64,000 nucleotides of DNA from Streptomyces cavernicola (GCF_029968035.1 NZ_JASCIQ010000004.1:222179-286178); one strand, 5' to 3'. Counted from the stretch's first letter, positions 26,875 to 36,970 are shown. Program-made: numbers and translations. The notes: generated from the sequence alone by a model not told the origin.

Positions 26875-27885
26875 GTGACATCAGGACTCGATGAGCAGGA
26901 CCTTGCGCTCATCAACACGCTGCAGATCTCCCCACGGATCGGCTGGGCTGAGGCCGCTCGCGTGCTCGGCTCGACGCCGGGCACCCTGGCCGCGCGCTGG
27001 CAGCGGCTGAGCGAGGAGGGCCTCGCCTGGGTCACCGCGCACCCCGACGCCTCCCGGAATCTGGTCGTCGCCTTCGTCGAGGTGGACTGCTCCCCCGGTG
27101 CCCGCGCCGCCGTCGTGCGCGCGCTGTGCCAGGACCCGCGGGCCGTCACGATCGAGGAGTCGGCCCGTGGGCGCGATCTGCTGCTGACGGTCATGACGCC
27201 GGACCTGCCCGCGCTGACGGCCTTCGTGCTCGACGACCTGCCCCAGGTGGAGGGCGTGCAGCGCTATCGCACGTATCTGGCGAAGGAGGTGCACCAGCAG
27301 GGCAGCGACTGGCGGCTCGACGCGCTCGACCGGCAGCAGCTCGTGGCGCTGGAGACCACGGCCCGGCGCCATCGCCCCGAGAACCGGGTGGAACCGCCGC
27401 CCGGCGCCTGGCCCCTTGTCGAAGCCCTCGCCGCGGACGGCCGGCGTACCGCGGCGGACCTGGCGAGGATCACCGGGCGCAATCCGGCGACGGTACGCCG
27501 ACAGCTGGCCCGGCTGCTCGCATCGCAGCTGCTGTCCTTCCGCTGCGAGGTCGCGCAGGTGCAGTCGCACTGGCCCATCTGCTGCACCTGGCTGGCCCGC
27601 GTCCCGGCGCTGGAGCACGAGCGCACGGTGGCCGCTCTGCGGACCCTGCCCGAGCTTCGGCTGTGCGTCTCGACCACCGGCGACACCAACATGATGTTCA
27701 TCGTGTGGACCCGCTCGCTGGCGGATCTGCTGCGCCTGGAGCGTCTGCTCGGGGACCGGCTGCCGTGGCTGAACCTCGTGGACAGCGCGGTGTCGTTGCG
27801 TTCGGCGAAGCGGATGGGCTGGCTGCTCGACGCGAGCGGTCGCACCACCGGTGAAGTCGTCGTGCCCAGCGCACTGCATCCCTGA
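26875..27885 (+). CDS. Tandem Lrp/AsnC-type regulator
   Basis: 336 residues, twice the usual Lrp size, with two Lrp units in one chain: helix-turn-helix near residues 5-45 (LDEQDLALINTLQISPRIGW) plus a sensing domain, then a second helix-turn-helix near 150-215 (LDALDRQQLVALETT is a linker, ADLARITGRNPATVRRQLAR the helix pair) and a second sensing domain. GTG at 26875 follows ACCGAGG. Divergent from the M20-MHS operon with 128 bp between, in which a TTGACA hexamer (26795-26800) may be part of its promoter. Confidence 0.85.
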   Translation: MTSGLDEQDLALINTLQISPRIGWAEAARVLGSTPGTLAARWQRLSEEGLAWVTAHPDASRNLVVAFVEVDCSPGARAAVVRALCQDPRAVTIEESARGRDLLLTVMTPDLPALTAFVLDDLPQVEGVQRYRTYLAKEVHQQGSDWRLDALDRQQLVALETTARRHRPENRVEPPPGAWPLVEALAADGRRTAADLARITGRNPATVRRQLARLLASQLLSFRCEVAQVQSHWPICCTWLARVPALEHERTVAALRTLPELRLCVSTTGDTNMMFIVWTRSLADLLRLERLLGDRLPWLNLVDSAVSLRSAKRMGWLLDASGRTTGEVVVPSALHP

Positions 27886-27906
27886 GCGAAGCTCGCCCGG
27901 AGCGGC

Positions 27907-30708
27907 TCAGCGGTCGGGCTCCGTCGGCAACTCCCGGAAACGGGCCGCCAGTTCACTGCGGGAGCGGATGCCCAGCTTGGAGTAGACGTGCGTCAGGTGG
28001 TACTGGACGGTCTTGACGGAGATGAACAGCTCCAGGGCCGCCTGCTGATTGGTCGCGCCCGCCGACACGAGGCGGGCGACGGCCTGTTCCTGCGGCGTGA
28101 GGCGGGCCATGCCGGGGCGCGCGGTGCGCAGGCCGCCGGCCTTCAGTTCGCGATCGCAGCGTTCGACGTAGGCACGAGCGCGGAGCGCGGCGTAGGCGTC
28201 GCGGGCGTTCTTCAGGACGGTGTCGGCCTCACGGCGTTTCCCGGCACGGCGCAGTGTCTGGCCGTAGGCGAAGTTGACCCGGGCGCGGTCGTACGGCAGG
28301 GGAAGGTGTTCGAGGTGGGCGAGGGCCTGCTCGAAGACCTCGCGTGCGGGGTCGATGTCGCCTCGGGCGGCGGTGAGCCGCCCGCGGGCCACCCCGAGCC
28401 GGGCCATGGCGGCGCGCCGTGTGCGTCGGGCGGCCAGTTCCTCGTGCGGGGCGAGGAACGCGTCGGCCTCGTCGAGTCGGCCCGTCATCACCAGGGCGTT
28501 GGCGTACACGTCCGGCCACGGCCAGAAGCCGGGCTCGTCGACCGAAAGGCGCTGCGGGAAGTGCACGACCGGTGACAGCGCCTCCACCACGCGTTCGTAG
28601 TCGCCACGCGCCTCGGCGACCTGGGCACGGGCCAGGCAGGACGGGATCAGCATGACCTCGTAGTGGTGCGGGGCCGCGAGGGCCTCACCCACGTGGCGCT
28701 CGGCCGCCTCCCAGTCCCCCCGCAGGGCGTGGATCTGCGCTCCGGTCCAGTGGACCAGCGGGCGGGACAGTTCGATCCGTACGTCGACCAGGCGGACAGC
28801 AGCCCGCTGCACGGTCTCCAAAGCCTCCGGCCAGGCGCCGAGCGCGAACTGCGTACGGGCCAGCCACGCTTGTGCCCACAGGGAGATGCGGGTGGAGCCC
28901 ATCCGGTAGCCGGTGGGCACGGCCGCTTCGAGTCGCCGGCGGGCGGCCTCCGGGGCGTCCAGGGCGAGGTCCACCCAGCCGCGGCCGAGCTGGAAGCGCT
29001 GGGGCTGCGCCCCGCTGGGGAGTTTGGCGGCGGCCGACTCGTAGGCGGCGAGGGCTTGTTCGGGGCGCCCCGCCATGGCCAGTCCGAGCCCGAGCACGGC
29101 TTCCGACTCGACGGCCGAGGGGTCGTCGGGGTCCGCGAGGTCGATGGCCCGGCGGGCCCAGGTCACCACGTCGTGGCCGTCGAACCGGCCCAGCGCGTGC
29201 AGGACACGCCGCTGGCAGATCCTGGCCATCAGATCGGCGTGCCTCGCCGGATCGCACCGCTCCCAGGCCTGGGCCAGGAAGGACTCGGCCTCGGCCGGGC
29301 GGCCGCGCACGATGGCCAGATAGCCGAGGACCACGTCCCGCAGGATGCCCGCGGGAAAGCTCTCCAGTTCCGCGGCGAAGGCGGTTGCCTGCGGCACGTC
29401 ACCGGCCCCGGTCATCGCGTCGACGGCCCGCAGCAGCCGGTCTTCGCGTACGGCTCGCGAGGTGCTGAGGCGGCCGGCCCGCACCAGGGCGTCGGCCACC
29501 GCGGACCACTCGCCGGCGGAGCCGCACTCGGCGGCGTACGCGTCGAGTTCGTCGGCGAGCGCGTCGTCCGCCGTGCTGGTGGCGGCGACCCGGTACCCCA
29601 GTTGCCTGCCGCGGTCCGTGGTGCACTCGGCGGCGCGTTGGTGCAGTTCGGCGCGGTGGGTGAGCGTGAGGCCGGTGAGTACGGCGGCCCGCACCAGGGG
29701 GTGGGTGAAGGCCAGCTGGGTGCGTCCGGGGTCGATGGTGGGCGTGAGCAGCCCCGCCGCCCGTGCTTCGTCGACCGCGGGCAGGGCGTCGCCGAGCCCG
29801 GCCAGTTCGGTGGCCTCGGACAGCGCGGCGTCGTCGCCGAGTACGGAACACGCCTCCACCAGTCGACGGGTGCTCTCCTGGCATCGGGCGAGCCGGTGGC
29901 GTACGGCTGCGGCGTAGCGGCCTGGCGCGGGCAGTTCGGGTCGCCAGTCGTGCCAGGTGTCACGGGGCAGTTCGCGGAGCAGCTGCGTGAGGTGGCGAGG
30001 GTTGCCGAGGGTGTGGCGGCACAGGTGGCGGGCCGCGGCGAGATCCAAGGTCAGTCCGTGGACCTCGCGGGCGAGTGTCCGGACGTCTTCGGCGGTCAGC
30101 GGCCCGAGTCGGACAGCGACGTCTTTGCAGCCGTCGAGGAATTCCAGGGTCCGCAGGGCCGAGAGCGGCAGCTCCTCCTGGCCCCTGCGCGCGTCGTACA
30201 GCTCGTACGGTTCGTCCCGCGCGACCAGGAGGAGGAGTACCCGCTCGTTCGACATCCGGCGCATGGTGGAGCGGGCGGCGCGCAGGCTCTCCGCGTCCGC
30301 CCAGTGGGCGTCGTCGACGATCACGACCAGCGGCTCCGTCTTCTGCACGGACGTCCACTGCTGGTGCAGGATCCGGGAGGTCCGGAGTACGGCGTCCGGG
30401 GCCGCCGGGTCGGGCATCGGGATCCCGTCGCCGTGGGCGCGGACGAGCTGGTCGGCGACGCCGAGCGGCAGGTCCGATTCCCAGGCGACCCCGGTGACGC
30501 GCAGGACGTGGGGCACGGGCTCCTCGGCTCGGCCGCGCTGGGCTTCCAGTACCTGATCGACCAGAGTCGTCTTGCCGATCCCCGCCGGACCCTCGACGAG
30601 TGCCAAGCAGGGGTGCCCCGCGCGGGCGGACCCGGTCAGGCGGGTCAGAGCGGCGACCTCGCCGACCCGCCCGATCAGCGTTCGCTGCAGCTCAGGGCCG
30701 TTGTTCAT
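27907..30708 (-). CDS. LAL-type LuxR regulator with AAA ATPase domain
   Basis: Large ATP-binding regulator of the LuxR family, 933 residues. A Walker A (EGPAGIGKTTLV) near residue 40 and Walker B (VVIVDDAHWAD) near 130 mark the STAND-like ATPase; a long alpha-helical repeat region follows; the last 65 residues are the LuxR helix-turn-helix (LTPQEQAVARLVSAGATNQQ, then SVKTVQYHLTHVYSKLGI). The ATG at 30708 overlaps a small upstream reading frame by 17 bp. It lies behind the benABCD operon on the same strand and probably activates it; LAL proteins near aromatic gene clusters are common in actinomycetes. Confidence 0.9.
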   Translation of the reverse strand: MNNGPELQRTLIGRVGEVAALTRLTGSARAGHPCLALVEGPAGIGKTTLVDQVLEAQRGRAEEPVPHVLRVTGVAWESDLPLGVADQLVRAHGDGIPMPDPAAPDAVLRTSRILHQQWTSVQKTEPLVVIVDDAHWADAESLRAARSTMRRMSNERVLLLLVARDEPYELYDARRGQEELPLSALRTLEFLDGCKDVAVRLGPLTAEDVRTLAREVHGLTLDLAAARHLCRHTLGNPRHLTQLLRELPRDTWHDWRPELPAPGRYAAAVRHRLARCQESTRRLVEACSVLGDDAALSEATELAGLGDALPAVDEARAAGLLTPTIDPGRTQLAFTHPLVRAAVLTGLTLTHRAELHQRAAECTTDRGRQLGYRVAATSTADDALADELDAYAAECGSAGEWSAVADALVRAGRLSTSRAVREDRLLRAVDAMTGAGDVPQATAFAAELESFPAGILRDVVLGYLAIVRGRPAEAESFLAQAWERCDPARHADLMARICQRRVLHALGRFDGHDVVTWARRAIDLADPDDPSAVESEAVLGLGLAMAGRPEQALAAYESAAAKLPSGAQPQRFQLGRGWVDLALDAPEAARRRLEAAVPTGYRMGSTRISLWAQAWLARTQFALGAWPEALETVQRAAVRLVDVRIELSRPLVHWTGAQIHALRGDWEAAERHVGEALAAPHHYEVMLIPSCLARAQVAEARGDYERVVEALSPVVHFPQRLSVDEPGFWPWPDVYANALVMTGRLDEADAFLAPHEELAARRTRRAAMARLGVARGRLTAARGDIDPAREVFEQALAHLEHLPLPYDRARVNFAYGQTLRRAGKRREADTVLKNARDAYAALRARAYVERCDRELKAGGLRTARPGMARLTPQEQAVARLVSAGATNQQAALELFISVKTVQYHLTHVYSKLGIRSRSELAARFRELPTEPDR

Positions 30709-30892
30709 GGGCCAGCACGCTAGCAGCGTCGGCCTTCAGCGGGCCCGGGACGGGGGCTTCTTGTCTTTCGGCGGCCGGCTCGCTGGAACGGCGGGGGACG
30801 AGGAAGGACACCAGGGCGCCGACAACGGCGACGATCCAGCGCAGGCCGGCGGGCTGCCGCCGGTCGGCGGGTCTGTGGAGTGGACTGTTCAT
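30692..30892 (-). CDS. Small hypothetical membrane ORF, possible transporter remnant
   Basis: 66 residues with one hydrophobic segment (GLRWIVAVVGALVSFLVPRR) followed by a Pro/Ala/Glu-rich tail. ATG at 30892 has GGGGG upstream; the stop overlaps the LuxR start by 17 bp. The hydrophobic helix followed by a PRR end looks like the last helix of an MFS carrier, which is the position where benK-type carriers often lie. It may be a real small coupled protein, a decayed transporter end, or chance. Confidence 0.35.
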   Translation of the reverse strand: MNSPLHRPADRRQPAGLRWIVAVVGALVSFLVPRRSSEPAAERQEAPVPGPLKADAASVLAHEQRP

Positions 30893-30927
30893 CAGGCCCC
30901 CAAGTGCGGTGAGCGGACGGGGAGTTG

Positions 30928-30968
30928 CCGCCGCCCGGCCACGAGAAGGGGAGGAGGCCGGGCGGCGG
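30928..30968 (-). terminator. Terminator after benD
   Basis: 13-bp perfect stem CCGCCGCCCGGCC with a 15-nt loop, 18 bp past the benD stop. Confidence 0.75.
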
Positions 30969-30985
30969 GGCGGGCGGGTGAACGG

Positions 30986-31771
30986 TCAGCCGAGGTCGCC
31001 GCCGGCCACGGGAAGCACCGTGCCGGTGATGTAGGACGCCTCGTCGGACGCGAGGAAGCAGATCGCGGCGGCCTGCTCGTCGAGCGTGCCGTAGCGCTTC
31101 AGCAGGCTGGCGGCGAGGGTCTGGTCGATGTGGGCCTGGAACCAGTCCGCTTCCCGGGCGGTTCGTGGTGTCGGGGTGCCGCGGGAGATCTTGCGCGGGG
31201 GCGCCTCGGTGCCGCCCGGTGCGGTCGCGACGACACGGACCCCGGCGTCGGCGTACTCGAAGGCGAGCGACTTGGTGAGCGCGTTGATGCCGCCCTTGGC
31301 CGCGGAGTAGGGGATGCGGTGGATGCCGCGGGTCGCCGCCGACGAGACGTTGACGATCACGCCGCGCCCCTGTTCCGTCATCGACGGGAGCACCGCGCGG
31401 CAGGACCACAGCGTGGTGAGCAGCGATCGCGTGATCTCCGCCGCTATCTCATCGGCGGTGAACTCGGTGTACGGCTTGAAGTTGATCGCTCCGCCCACGT
31501 TGTTGACCAGGACGTCGATCCGGCCGTGTTCCGCCAGCGCGGCGGCGATCGCGGCTTCCGCTCCGGCGTACGACTCCAGGTCGGCCGTCACGGCCTGCGC
31601 ACCGAGCTCCGCGGCCGTCTCGCGGACGAGTCCGGACCGGTCGACGAGGGTCAGCCGGGCCGACTCGGCCGCCAGCCTGCGGGCGACCGCGAGGCCGATG
31701 CCCTGGGCCGCGCCGGTGACCACGACGTTCTTGCCGGCGAACCGGTCCGCGTGGACGGTGGCCGCGCTCAC
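30986..31771 (-). CDS. benD: 1,6-dihydroxycyclohexa-2,4-diene-1-carboxylate dehydrogenase
   Basis: Short-chain dehydrogenase of 261 residues that oxidises and decarboxylates benzoate cis-diol to catechol with NAD+. Motifs: TGAAQGIG nucleotide site near residue 20, NNVGG, catalytic Ser in VNVSSAA and YSAAKGG (Tyr/Lys). GTG at 31771 overlaps the benC stop by 4 bp. It is the last of four coupled ben genes. Confidence 0.92.
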   Translation of the reverse strand: MSAATVHADRFAGKNVVVTGAAQGIGLAVARRLAAESARLTLVDRSGLVRETAAELGAQAVTADLESYAGAEAAIAAALAEHGRIDVLVNNVGGAINFKPYTEFTADEIAAEITRSLLTTLWSCRAVLPSMTEQGRGVIVNVSSAATRGIHRIPYSAAKGGINALTKSLAFEYADAGVRVVATAPGGTEAPPRKISRGTPTPRTAREADWFQAHIDQTLAASLLKRYGTLDEQAAAICFLASDEASYITGTVLPVAGGDLG

Positions 31772-32823
31772 GCCGCCGCCTCCGCCGTCTCCCGCGGTTC
31801 GGGTGCGGCGGCGGGGGTGAACTTCTCGTAGTGGAAGCTCGCGGGAGCCACACCGAGGGACGTGATGTGACCGCGTACGGCCTCGACCATGGCGGGCGGG
31901 CCGCACAGGTAGACGTCCCCGTCGCCGTCGTGGAGGGTTCCGGCGTCCATCAGGCCGGTGGCGAACCCCTTGTTGCGGGCGGTACTCGCGGGGTCGGCCA
32001 CGCAGTGGTCGAAGGTGAAGCCGGGGACGACCTTCGCGTAGTCCTCCAGGTTGTCCAGGTGGACGAGGTCCTGGTCGGTGGTCACGCCGTAGATCAGGTG
32101 CACCGGGTGGGCGGACGGCTGTCGCGTCATCCGCTCCAGCATCGAGAGGAGCGGCGCGAGGCCGGTGCCGCCCGCCAACAGCAGTGCGGGGCGGGTGAGT
32201 TCGCGCAGATAGAAGCTGCCCATCGGACCGGTGAGCTCAAGGCGGTCGCCGACCCGGGCGCGCTCGGTGAGGTAACCGGACATCGCTCCGCCCGGCACGA
32301 TCCGCACCAGGAAGGAGAGCCGGCGCTGGTCGGGTCCGGAACTGAAGGAGTACGAGCGGGTCTGGTCGGTACCGGGGACCGCGATGTTGACGTACTGGCC
32401 GGGCAGGAAGTCCAGCGCGTCGCGGTCGTCGAGGTCGAGGGTGAACCCGACGGTGGTGGCGGAGTGGTGCGTGACCTCGGCGACGGTGGCCGTATGGGTG
32501 GCGGCGGCGGTCTTGGCCGCCGCGGAGGAGGACGGGATGCTCAGCACGAGGTCGCTGTGCGGGGTCATCTGGCACGGCAGGCAGTAACCGTCGGCGGCCT
32601 CGTCGTCGGAGAGCGCCTCGTCGATGTAGTCGCCGCCGTCGTAACTCCCCGACTCGCACAGCGATTTGCAGGTGCCGCAGGCGCCGTCACGGCAGTCGAG
32701 CGGGATGTTGATGCGGGCCTTGTAGGAGGCTTCGGCGACGGTCTCGTCCGGACGGCACTCGATGAACCGGGTGATGCCGTCCTCGAAGTTCAGGGCGACC
32801 TGGAAGGACATGCTCGGGCTCAT
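31768..32823 (-). CDS. benC: Benzoate 1,2-dioxygenase reductase component
   Basis: Electron transfer protein of 351 residues: an N-terminal plant-type [2Fe-2S] ferredoxin (CRDGACGTCKSLCESG, with the fourth Cys in CLPCQM), an FAD domain (RSYSFSSG) and an NAD domain (LAGGTGLAPLLSML). It passes electrons from NADH to the BenAB oxygenase. ATG at 32823 starts one base after the benB stop; an internal ATG at 32811 is possible. The gene overlaps benD by 4 bp. Confidence 0.93.
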   Translation of the reverse strand: MSPSMSFQVALNFEDGITRFIECRPDETVAEASYKARINIPLDCRDGACGTCKSLCESGSYDGGDYIDEALSDDEAADGYCLPCQMTPHSDLVLSIPSSSAAAKTAAATHTATVAEVTHHSATTVGFTLDLDDRDALDFLPGQYVNIAVPGTDQTRSYSFSSGPDQRRLSFLVRIVPGGAMSGYLTERARVGDRLELTGPMGSFYLRELTRPALLLAGGTGLAPLLSMLERMTRQPSAHPVHLIYGVTTDQDLVHLDNLEDYAKVVPGFTFDHCVADPASTARNKGFATGLMDAGTLHDGDGDVYLCGPPAMVEAVRGHITSLGVAPASFHYEKFTPAAAPEPRETAEAAA

Positions 32824-32824
32824 T

Positions 32825-33340
32825 TCAGACGTGGTAGATGTCGACGACGTGGTGCACGTAGTCGTTCTTCAGGACGACCTTCTTGGCGACGATCAGCGGC
32901 TCGGGGCCGGAGACGTCGAGCCGGTAGAAGGAGGTGCCGAAGTACGTGTCGGTCGTCTGGTAGCGGTAGTAGAGCGTGAACCAGTTGAAGCGCACGTCCA
33001 GCAGGTCGCCGTCGCGGCCGGTGATTTCGACGTTGGTGATGTTGTGGCCGGTGCGCGGCTCGGGCAGGCTCGTGGCGCTGGAGCGGTCGGTGCGGATGCG
33101 GAAGACGCGGTCTTCCAGGCCGGCCCGGTTCGGGTAGTAGACGAGGGAGATCTCGCGCTGCGGGTCTCGGGTGAGTCCGTCGTCGTCCGCCCAGGCGGGC
33201 ATCCAGAACTCGGCGTCCGGGTGGTAGCACTCCAGCCACTTCTCGAACTCGCGGTCGTCGAGGTGGCGGGCCTCCCGGTAGAGGAACCGGCGGACTTCCT
33301 CAACGGCGTCGAGGGTCAACTCTTCGACTGCTGCGGTCAC
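32825..33340 (-). CDS. benB: Benzoate 1,2-dioxygenase small subunit
   Basis: Beta subunit of the ring-hydroxylating dioxygenase, 171 residues, NTF2-like fold, structural partner of Ben[21 protein letters not shown] near the N-terminus and [25 protein letters not shown] at the end are family features. GTG at 33340 overlaps the benA stop by 4 bp, which fixes the start. Confidence 0.92.
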   Translation of the reverse strand: MTAAVEELTLDAVEEVRRFLYREARHLDDREFEKWLECYHPDAEFWMPAWADDDGLTRDPQREISLVYYPNRAGLEDRVFRIRTDRSSATSLPEPRTGHNITNVEITGRDGDLLDVRFNWFTLYYRYQTTDTYFGTSFYRLDVSGPEPLIVAKKVVLKNDYVHHVVDIYHV

Positions 33341-34689
33341 TTCGCCACCTCCATGTCCAGGGCCTTGCGCATCGTGTCGAGCCAGTAGCCGTGCTGGACG
33401 GAGTAGAGGCCCTCGTCCTCCGTACGCACACCGCTGGAGACCGGGTTGATGCCGATCTTCTGCGCGTCCTCGTCCGGGCCGTCGATCTGGTGCACGGCGC
33501 CACGGCTCAGGTCGTTCCAGGGCATGGACTCGGCCAGATACGTCTTCTGGCAGGAGCGGAACTCCTCCAGGTCGTCGGGCGTGGCCATGCCGGTGGCGTT
33601 GAAGAAGTCCTCGTACTGCCGGATCCTGCGGGTGCGGTCGTCGGCCGGCTCGCCCTTCGGGGCGATGCAGTAGATGGTGACCTCGGTCCTGTCCACGGAG
33701 ATCGGCCGGAAGTGCCGGATCTGCGAGCTGAACTGGTCCATCAGGTAGACGTTCGGGTACAGGCACAGATTCCGGGACACGCCGATCATCCAGTCGGCCT
33801 TCTCCTCCCCGAATTCAGCCGCCAACTCGTCCCGCCGCTCGAACAACGGCCGGTTGGCCGGATCGAGCCACTTCGTCCACAGCAGCAGATGGCCGTGGTC
33901 GAAGGAGTAGTAGCCGCCCTGCTGCTTGGACCAGCCGCCCGCGTCCATCGTCCTGGTGTCGTTCTTCGACTCGCCCGAGGTACGGCGGGCCTGGGTGGCC
34001 GCGTAGTTCCAGTGCGTGGCGGAGACGTGGTACCCGTCGGCGCCGTTCTCGGCCTGGAGCTTCCAGTTGCCGTCGTACTGGTACGTCGAGGAGCCGCGCA
34101 GCACCTCCAGGCCCTGCGGTGACTGGTCGACGACCATGTCGATGACGACGGCCGCGTCGCCCAGGTGCTCGCGGAGCGGCTTGACGTCCGGGTTGAGACT
34201 CCCGAAGAGGAAGCCCCGGTAGCTCTCGAAACGCGCGACCTTCCTCAGGTCGTGCGAGCCGTCGGTGTTGAACTGCTCCGGGTAGCCGGCCCCGCGCGGG
34301 TCCTTCACCTTCAGCAGCTTGCCGCTGTTGTTGAAGGTCCAGCCGTGGAACGGGCAGGTGAAGGTGGTGCGGTTGTCGGTCTTCCGCCGGCAGAGCATCG
34401 CGCCGCGATGGCTGCACGCATTGATCAGGCAGTGCAACTCGCCTTGTTTGTCACGGGAGATGACGACGGGCTGGCGTCCGATGTACGTCGTGAAGTAGTC
34501 GCCGACCTCGGGTATCTGGCTCTCGTGCGCGAGATAGACCCAGTTCCCCTCGAAGATGTGCTTCATCTCAAGCTCGAAGAGTTCCTCGTCGGTGAAGACG
34601 CTCCGCCGCACCCGGTACACACCGTTGTCGGGGTCTTCCACGAGGGCGTCTTCGAGGATGGTCCGCGCTCGGCTGAAGTCCTCGGCCAT
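33337..34689 (-). CDS. benA: Benzoate 1,2-dioxygenase large subunit
   Basis: Catalytic alpha subunit of 450 residues. The Rieske [2Fe-2S] site is [10 protein letters not shown] and CPFHGWTF; the mononuclear iron site includes the [11 protein letters not shown] motif. Converts benzoate to the cis-1,2-dihydrodiol carboxylate. ATG at 34689 follows AGGGACGGGATC. First gene of benABCD, divergent from a LysR gene with 239 bp between them. Close relatives act on toluate or anthranilate, but the linked cat genes support benzoate. Confidence 0.93.
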   Translation of the reverse strand: MAEDFSRARTILEDALVEDPDNGVYRVRRSVFTDEELFELEMKHIFEGNWVYLAHESQIPEVGDYFTTYIGRQPVVISRDKQGELHCLINACSHRGAMLCRRKTDNRTTFTCPFHGWTFNNSGKLLKVKDPRGAGYPEQFNTDGSHDLRKVARFESYRGFLFGSLNPDVKPLREHLGDAAVVIDMVVDQSPQGLEVLRGSSTYQYDGNWKLQAENGADGYHVSATHWNYAATQARRTSGESKNDTRTMDAGGWSKQQGGYYSFDHGHLLLWTKWLDPANRPLFERRDELAAEFGEEKADWMIGVSRNLCLYPNVYLMDQFSSQIRHFRPISVDRTEVTIYCIAPKGEPADDRTRRIRQYEDFFNATGMATPDDLEEFRSCQKTYLAESMPWNDLSRGAVHQIDGPDEDAQKIGINPVSSGVRTEDEGLYSVQHGYWLDTMRKALDMEVAK

Positions 34690-34814
34690 GATCCCGTCCC
34701 TTTCGCCTCGGCCGATCCGCCTGAGTGGCGGCGTCGTTGCCAGTGCTTTTCAGCACCATGACAGTGCGGTGAAGAGTCGGCCCCAGACATTCCCCCAGGG
34801 TTGACCCAGGGGGG

Positions 34815-34839
34815 TATTGATATCGGCAGCGTCTCAATA
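34815..34839. promoter_or_regulatory. Inverted repeat in the benA/LysR intergenic region
   Basis: TATTGA-N13-TCAATA, with a further CCTGAATTCAAG nearby at 34841-34852. AT-rich dyads of this kind are typical LysR targets and the site lies between the two divergent starts. Confidence 0.45.
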
Positions 34840-34928
34840 GCCTGAATTCAAGTATTTGTGGTGTATGGGATTCGCTCCCTACGCTGGGGCTCATTCGAGG
34901 GCCCCGAAACAGGAAAAGGGGCAGCCCG

Positions 34929-35837
34929 ATGGAGCTCAGGCACCTCCGGTATTTCGTGGCCGTAGCCGAGACACGTCATTTCGGAAAGGCCGCGGAACGC
35001 CTGCACATGGCCCAGCCGCCGCTCTCGCAGGCGATCCGCCGGATGGAGACGGAACTGGGGGTGGAACTGTTCACCCGCACCACCCGCCAGGTCGCCCTCA
35101 CCGGCGCCGGCGAGGTGTTCCGTACCGACGCGGAGCGCATCCTCACGGCCGTCGACGAGGCGGTCGCCCGGGTCGCGCGCTTCGCCTCCGGCGCGGAGGG
35201 GGTGCTCAGGATCGGCCTGACGGGCACCGCCTCGTACCGCCAACTGCCCGCACTCGCACGGCTCGTGCATCGCGAGATGCCCCAAGTGATGCTGGAGGTG
35301 CACACCGAGATGCTCACACCCGGACAGGAAGCGGGGCTGACCGAGCGCCGCCTCGACATCGGACTGCTGCGCCCGCCCGTCCGCCAGGAGGGCATCGCGC
35401 ACCGGCCCGTCGCCACCGAGCCTCTGGTCGTGGCCCTGCCCGAGCAACACTGGCTCGCCGAGGCGGACTTGGTCCGTGTCGAGCAGCTGCGGCACGAGGA
35501 CTTCGTCATGTACGGCGCCACATCGGGCTCCGTCGTCCATGACGCCGTGGTCCGCGGCTGCCTGGCCTCCGGCTTCTACCCGCACCGCGCCTACGAGGTC
35601 ACCGAGACCTCCGCGGCCCTGGCGCTTGTGGCCGCCGGCCTCGGCATCGCCCTGCTGCCCGACTCGGTCCGCTCCGCACCCCGTGAGGGCGTGGTGTGCA
35701 AGGAGATCGAGGACGCGCTGGTCCTCAGGCTCGACCTGGCCTGGCGTGCGGACGACACATCGCCGCTGCTGCACAACCTCCTCGAGGTGCTGGAGCAGAA
35801 CGACATGTTCATCGAAGTGCCCGAGGGAGCAACATGA
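34929..35837 (+). CDS. LysR-family regulator, CatR/BenM-like
   Basis: 302 residues. The N-terminus MELRHLRYFVAVAETRHFGK followed by AQPPLSQAIRRMETELG is the classical LysR winged helix of the CatR/BenM group, followed by an effector domain. cis,cis-Muconate and benzoate are effectors in characterised relatives. GGGGCAG lies upstream of the ATG at 34929. Its stop overlaps the catB start by 4 bp (ATGA), so it heads the catB-catA-catC operon and is divergent from benABCD. Confidence 0.9.
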   Translation: MELRHLRYFVAVAETRHFGKAAERLHMAQPPLSQAIRRMETELGVELFTRTTRQVALTGAGEVFRTDAERILTAVDEAVARVARFASGAEGVLRIGLTGTASYRQLPALARLVHREMPQVMLEVHTEMLTPGQEAGLTERRLDIGLLRPPVRQEGIAHRPVATEPLVVALPEQHWLAEADLVRVEQLRHEDFVMYGATSGSVVHDAVVRGCLASGFYPHRAYEVTETSAALALVAAGLGIALLPDSVRSAPREGVVCKEIEDALVLRLDLAWRADDTSPLLHNLLEVLEQNDMFIEVPEGAT

Positions 35838-36934
35838 AGATCGTCAGGGTGGAGGCCGTCCCCTTCGCCGTTCCGTATGCGAAACCGCTGAGATTCGCCA
35901 GCGGTGAGGTGCGCACCGCCGACCACGTACTGGTCCGGGTGCACACGGACGAGGGCCTGACCGGCACCGCCGAGGCGCCGCCCCGCCCGTACACGTACGG
36001 CGAGACCCAGGAGTCCATCGTCGCGGTGATCGACAAGATCTTCGCGCCCCAGCTGACGGGACTGACCGCCCTGGAGCGGGAGGCCGTCCACGAGCGCCTC
36101 GATCGGACCGTGGGCAACCCGACCGCGAAGGCCGCCGTCGACATGGCGCTGTGGGACATCCTCGGTCAGGCCGCGGGCATGTCGGTCTCCGGCCTGCTCG
36201 GCGGCTACACCGACCGCATGCGGGTCAGCCACATGGTGGGGTTCGCGCCGGCCGAGGCGATGGTCGCCGAGGCCGAACGCATCCGTGACACGTACGGCAT
36301 CACCACCTTCAAGGTGAAGGTGGGGCGCCGGCCCTACACGCAGGACGTGGCAGCCTGCCGGGCGCTGCGCGCGGCCATGCCGGACGCGGAGCTCTACATC
36401 GACGGCAACCGCGGGTGGACGGCGTCCGAGTCCGCCCGTGCCCTGCGGGAGTTGGCGGACCTGGGGCTGACCTTCGCCGAGGAGCTCTGCCCCGCCGACG
36501 ACGTGCTCGGCCGGCGCTGGCTGGTGGCCCGGAGTCCGGTGCCGTTCATCGCGGACGAGAGTGCGACCCGGGCGGCCGAGGTGACGCGTGAACTGCTCGG
36601 CGGCTCCGCCACTGCCATCAGCATCAAGACCGCCCGCACCGGCTTCACCGCCTCCCAGCGCGTGCTGCACGAGTGCGAGGGGCTCGGTGTCGAGGTGGTG
36701 ATGGGCAATCAGATCGACGGCCAGATCGGCACGTTGTGCTCGGTCGCCTTCGGCGCGGCCCACCGCACCACCGCACGCTACGCGGGCGAACTCTCCAACT
36801 TCCTCGACATGACCGACGACCTCCTCGCCGAGCCGCTGACCATCACCGGCGGCACCCTGCGGATCCGCGAGGGCGCCGGACTCGGCATCCAGATCGACCC
36901 CGACAAGCTGGCGCGCTACCGCCAGGACCGCTGA
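35834..36934 (+). CDS. catB: Muconate cycloisomerase
   Basis: Enolase-superfamily enzyme of 366 residues that closes cis,cis-muconate to muconolactone. The catalytic Lys pair lies in TTFKVKVG, the metal ligands in YIDGNRGW, FAEEL and IADES, and the second-base Lys in SIKTARTG. The start ATG overlaps the LysR stop and has GAGGGAG upstream. Confidence 0.92.
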   Translation: MKIVRVEAVPFAVPYAKPLRFASGEVRTADHVLVRVHTDEGLTGTAEAPPRPYTYGETQESIVAVIDKIFAPQLTGLTALEREAVHERLDRTVGNPTAKAAVDMALWDILGQAAGMSVSGLLGGYTDRMRVSHMVGFAPAEAMVAEAERIRDTYGITTFKVKVGRRPYTQDVAACRALRAAMPDAELYIDGNRGWTASESARALRELADLGLTFAEELCPADDVLGRRWLVARSPVPFIADESATRAAEVTRELLGGSATAISIKTARTGFTASQRVLHECEGLGVEVVMGNQIDGQIGTLCSVAFGAAHRTTARYAGELSNFLDMTDDLLAEPLTITGGTLRIREGAGLGIQIDPDKLARYRQDR

Positions 36935-36970
36935 CCCACCTCAACAGCCTTTCCAGGGACGGGATTCACC

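Noticed and set aside
28663..30723. 686-residue open frame on the plus strand opposite the LuxR gene
   Set aside because: Antisense shadow of a well-supported LAL regulator; its composition follows third-position GC and no motif is present.
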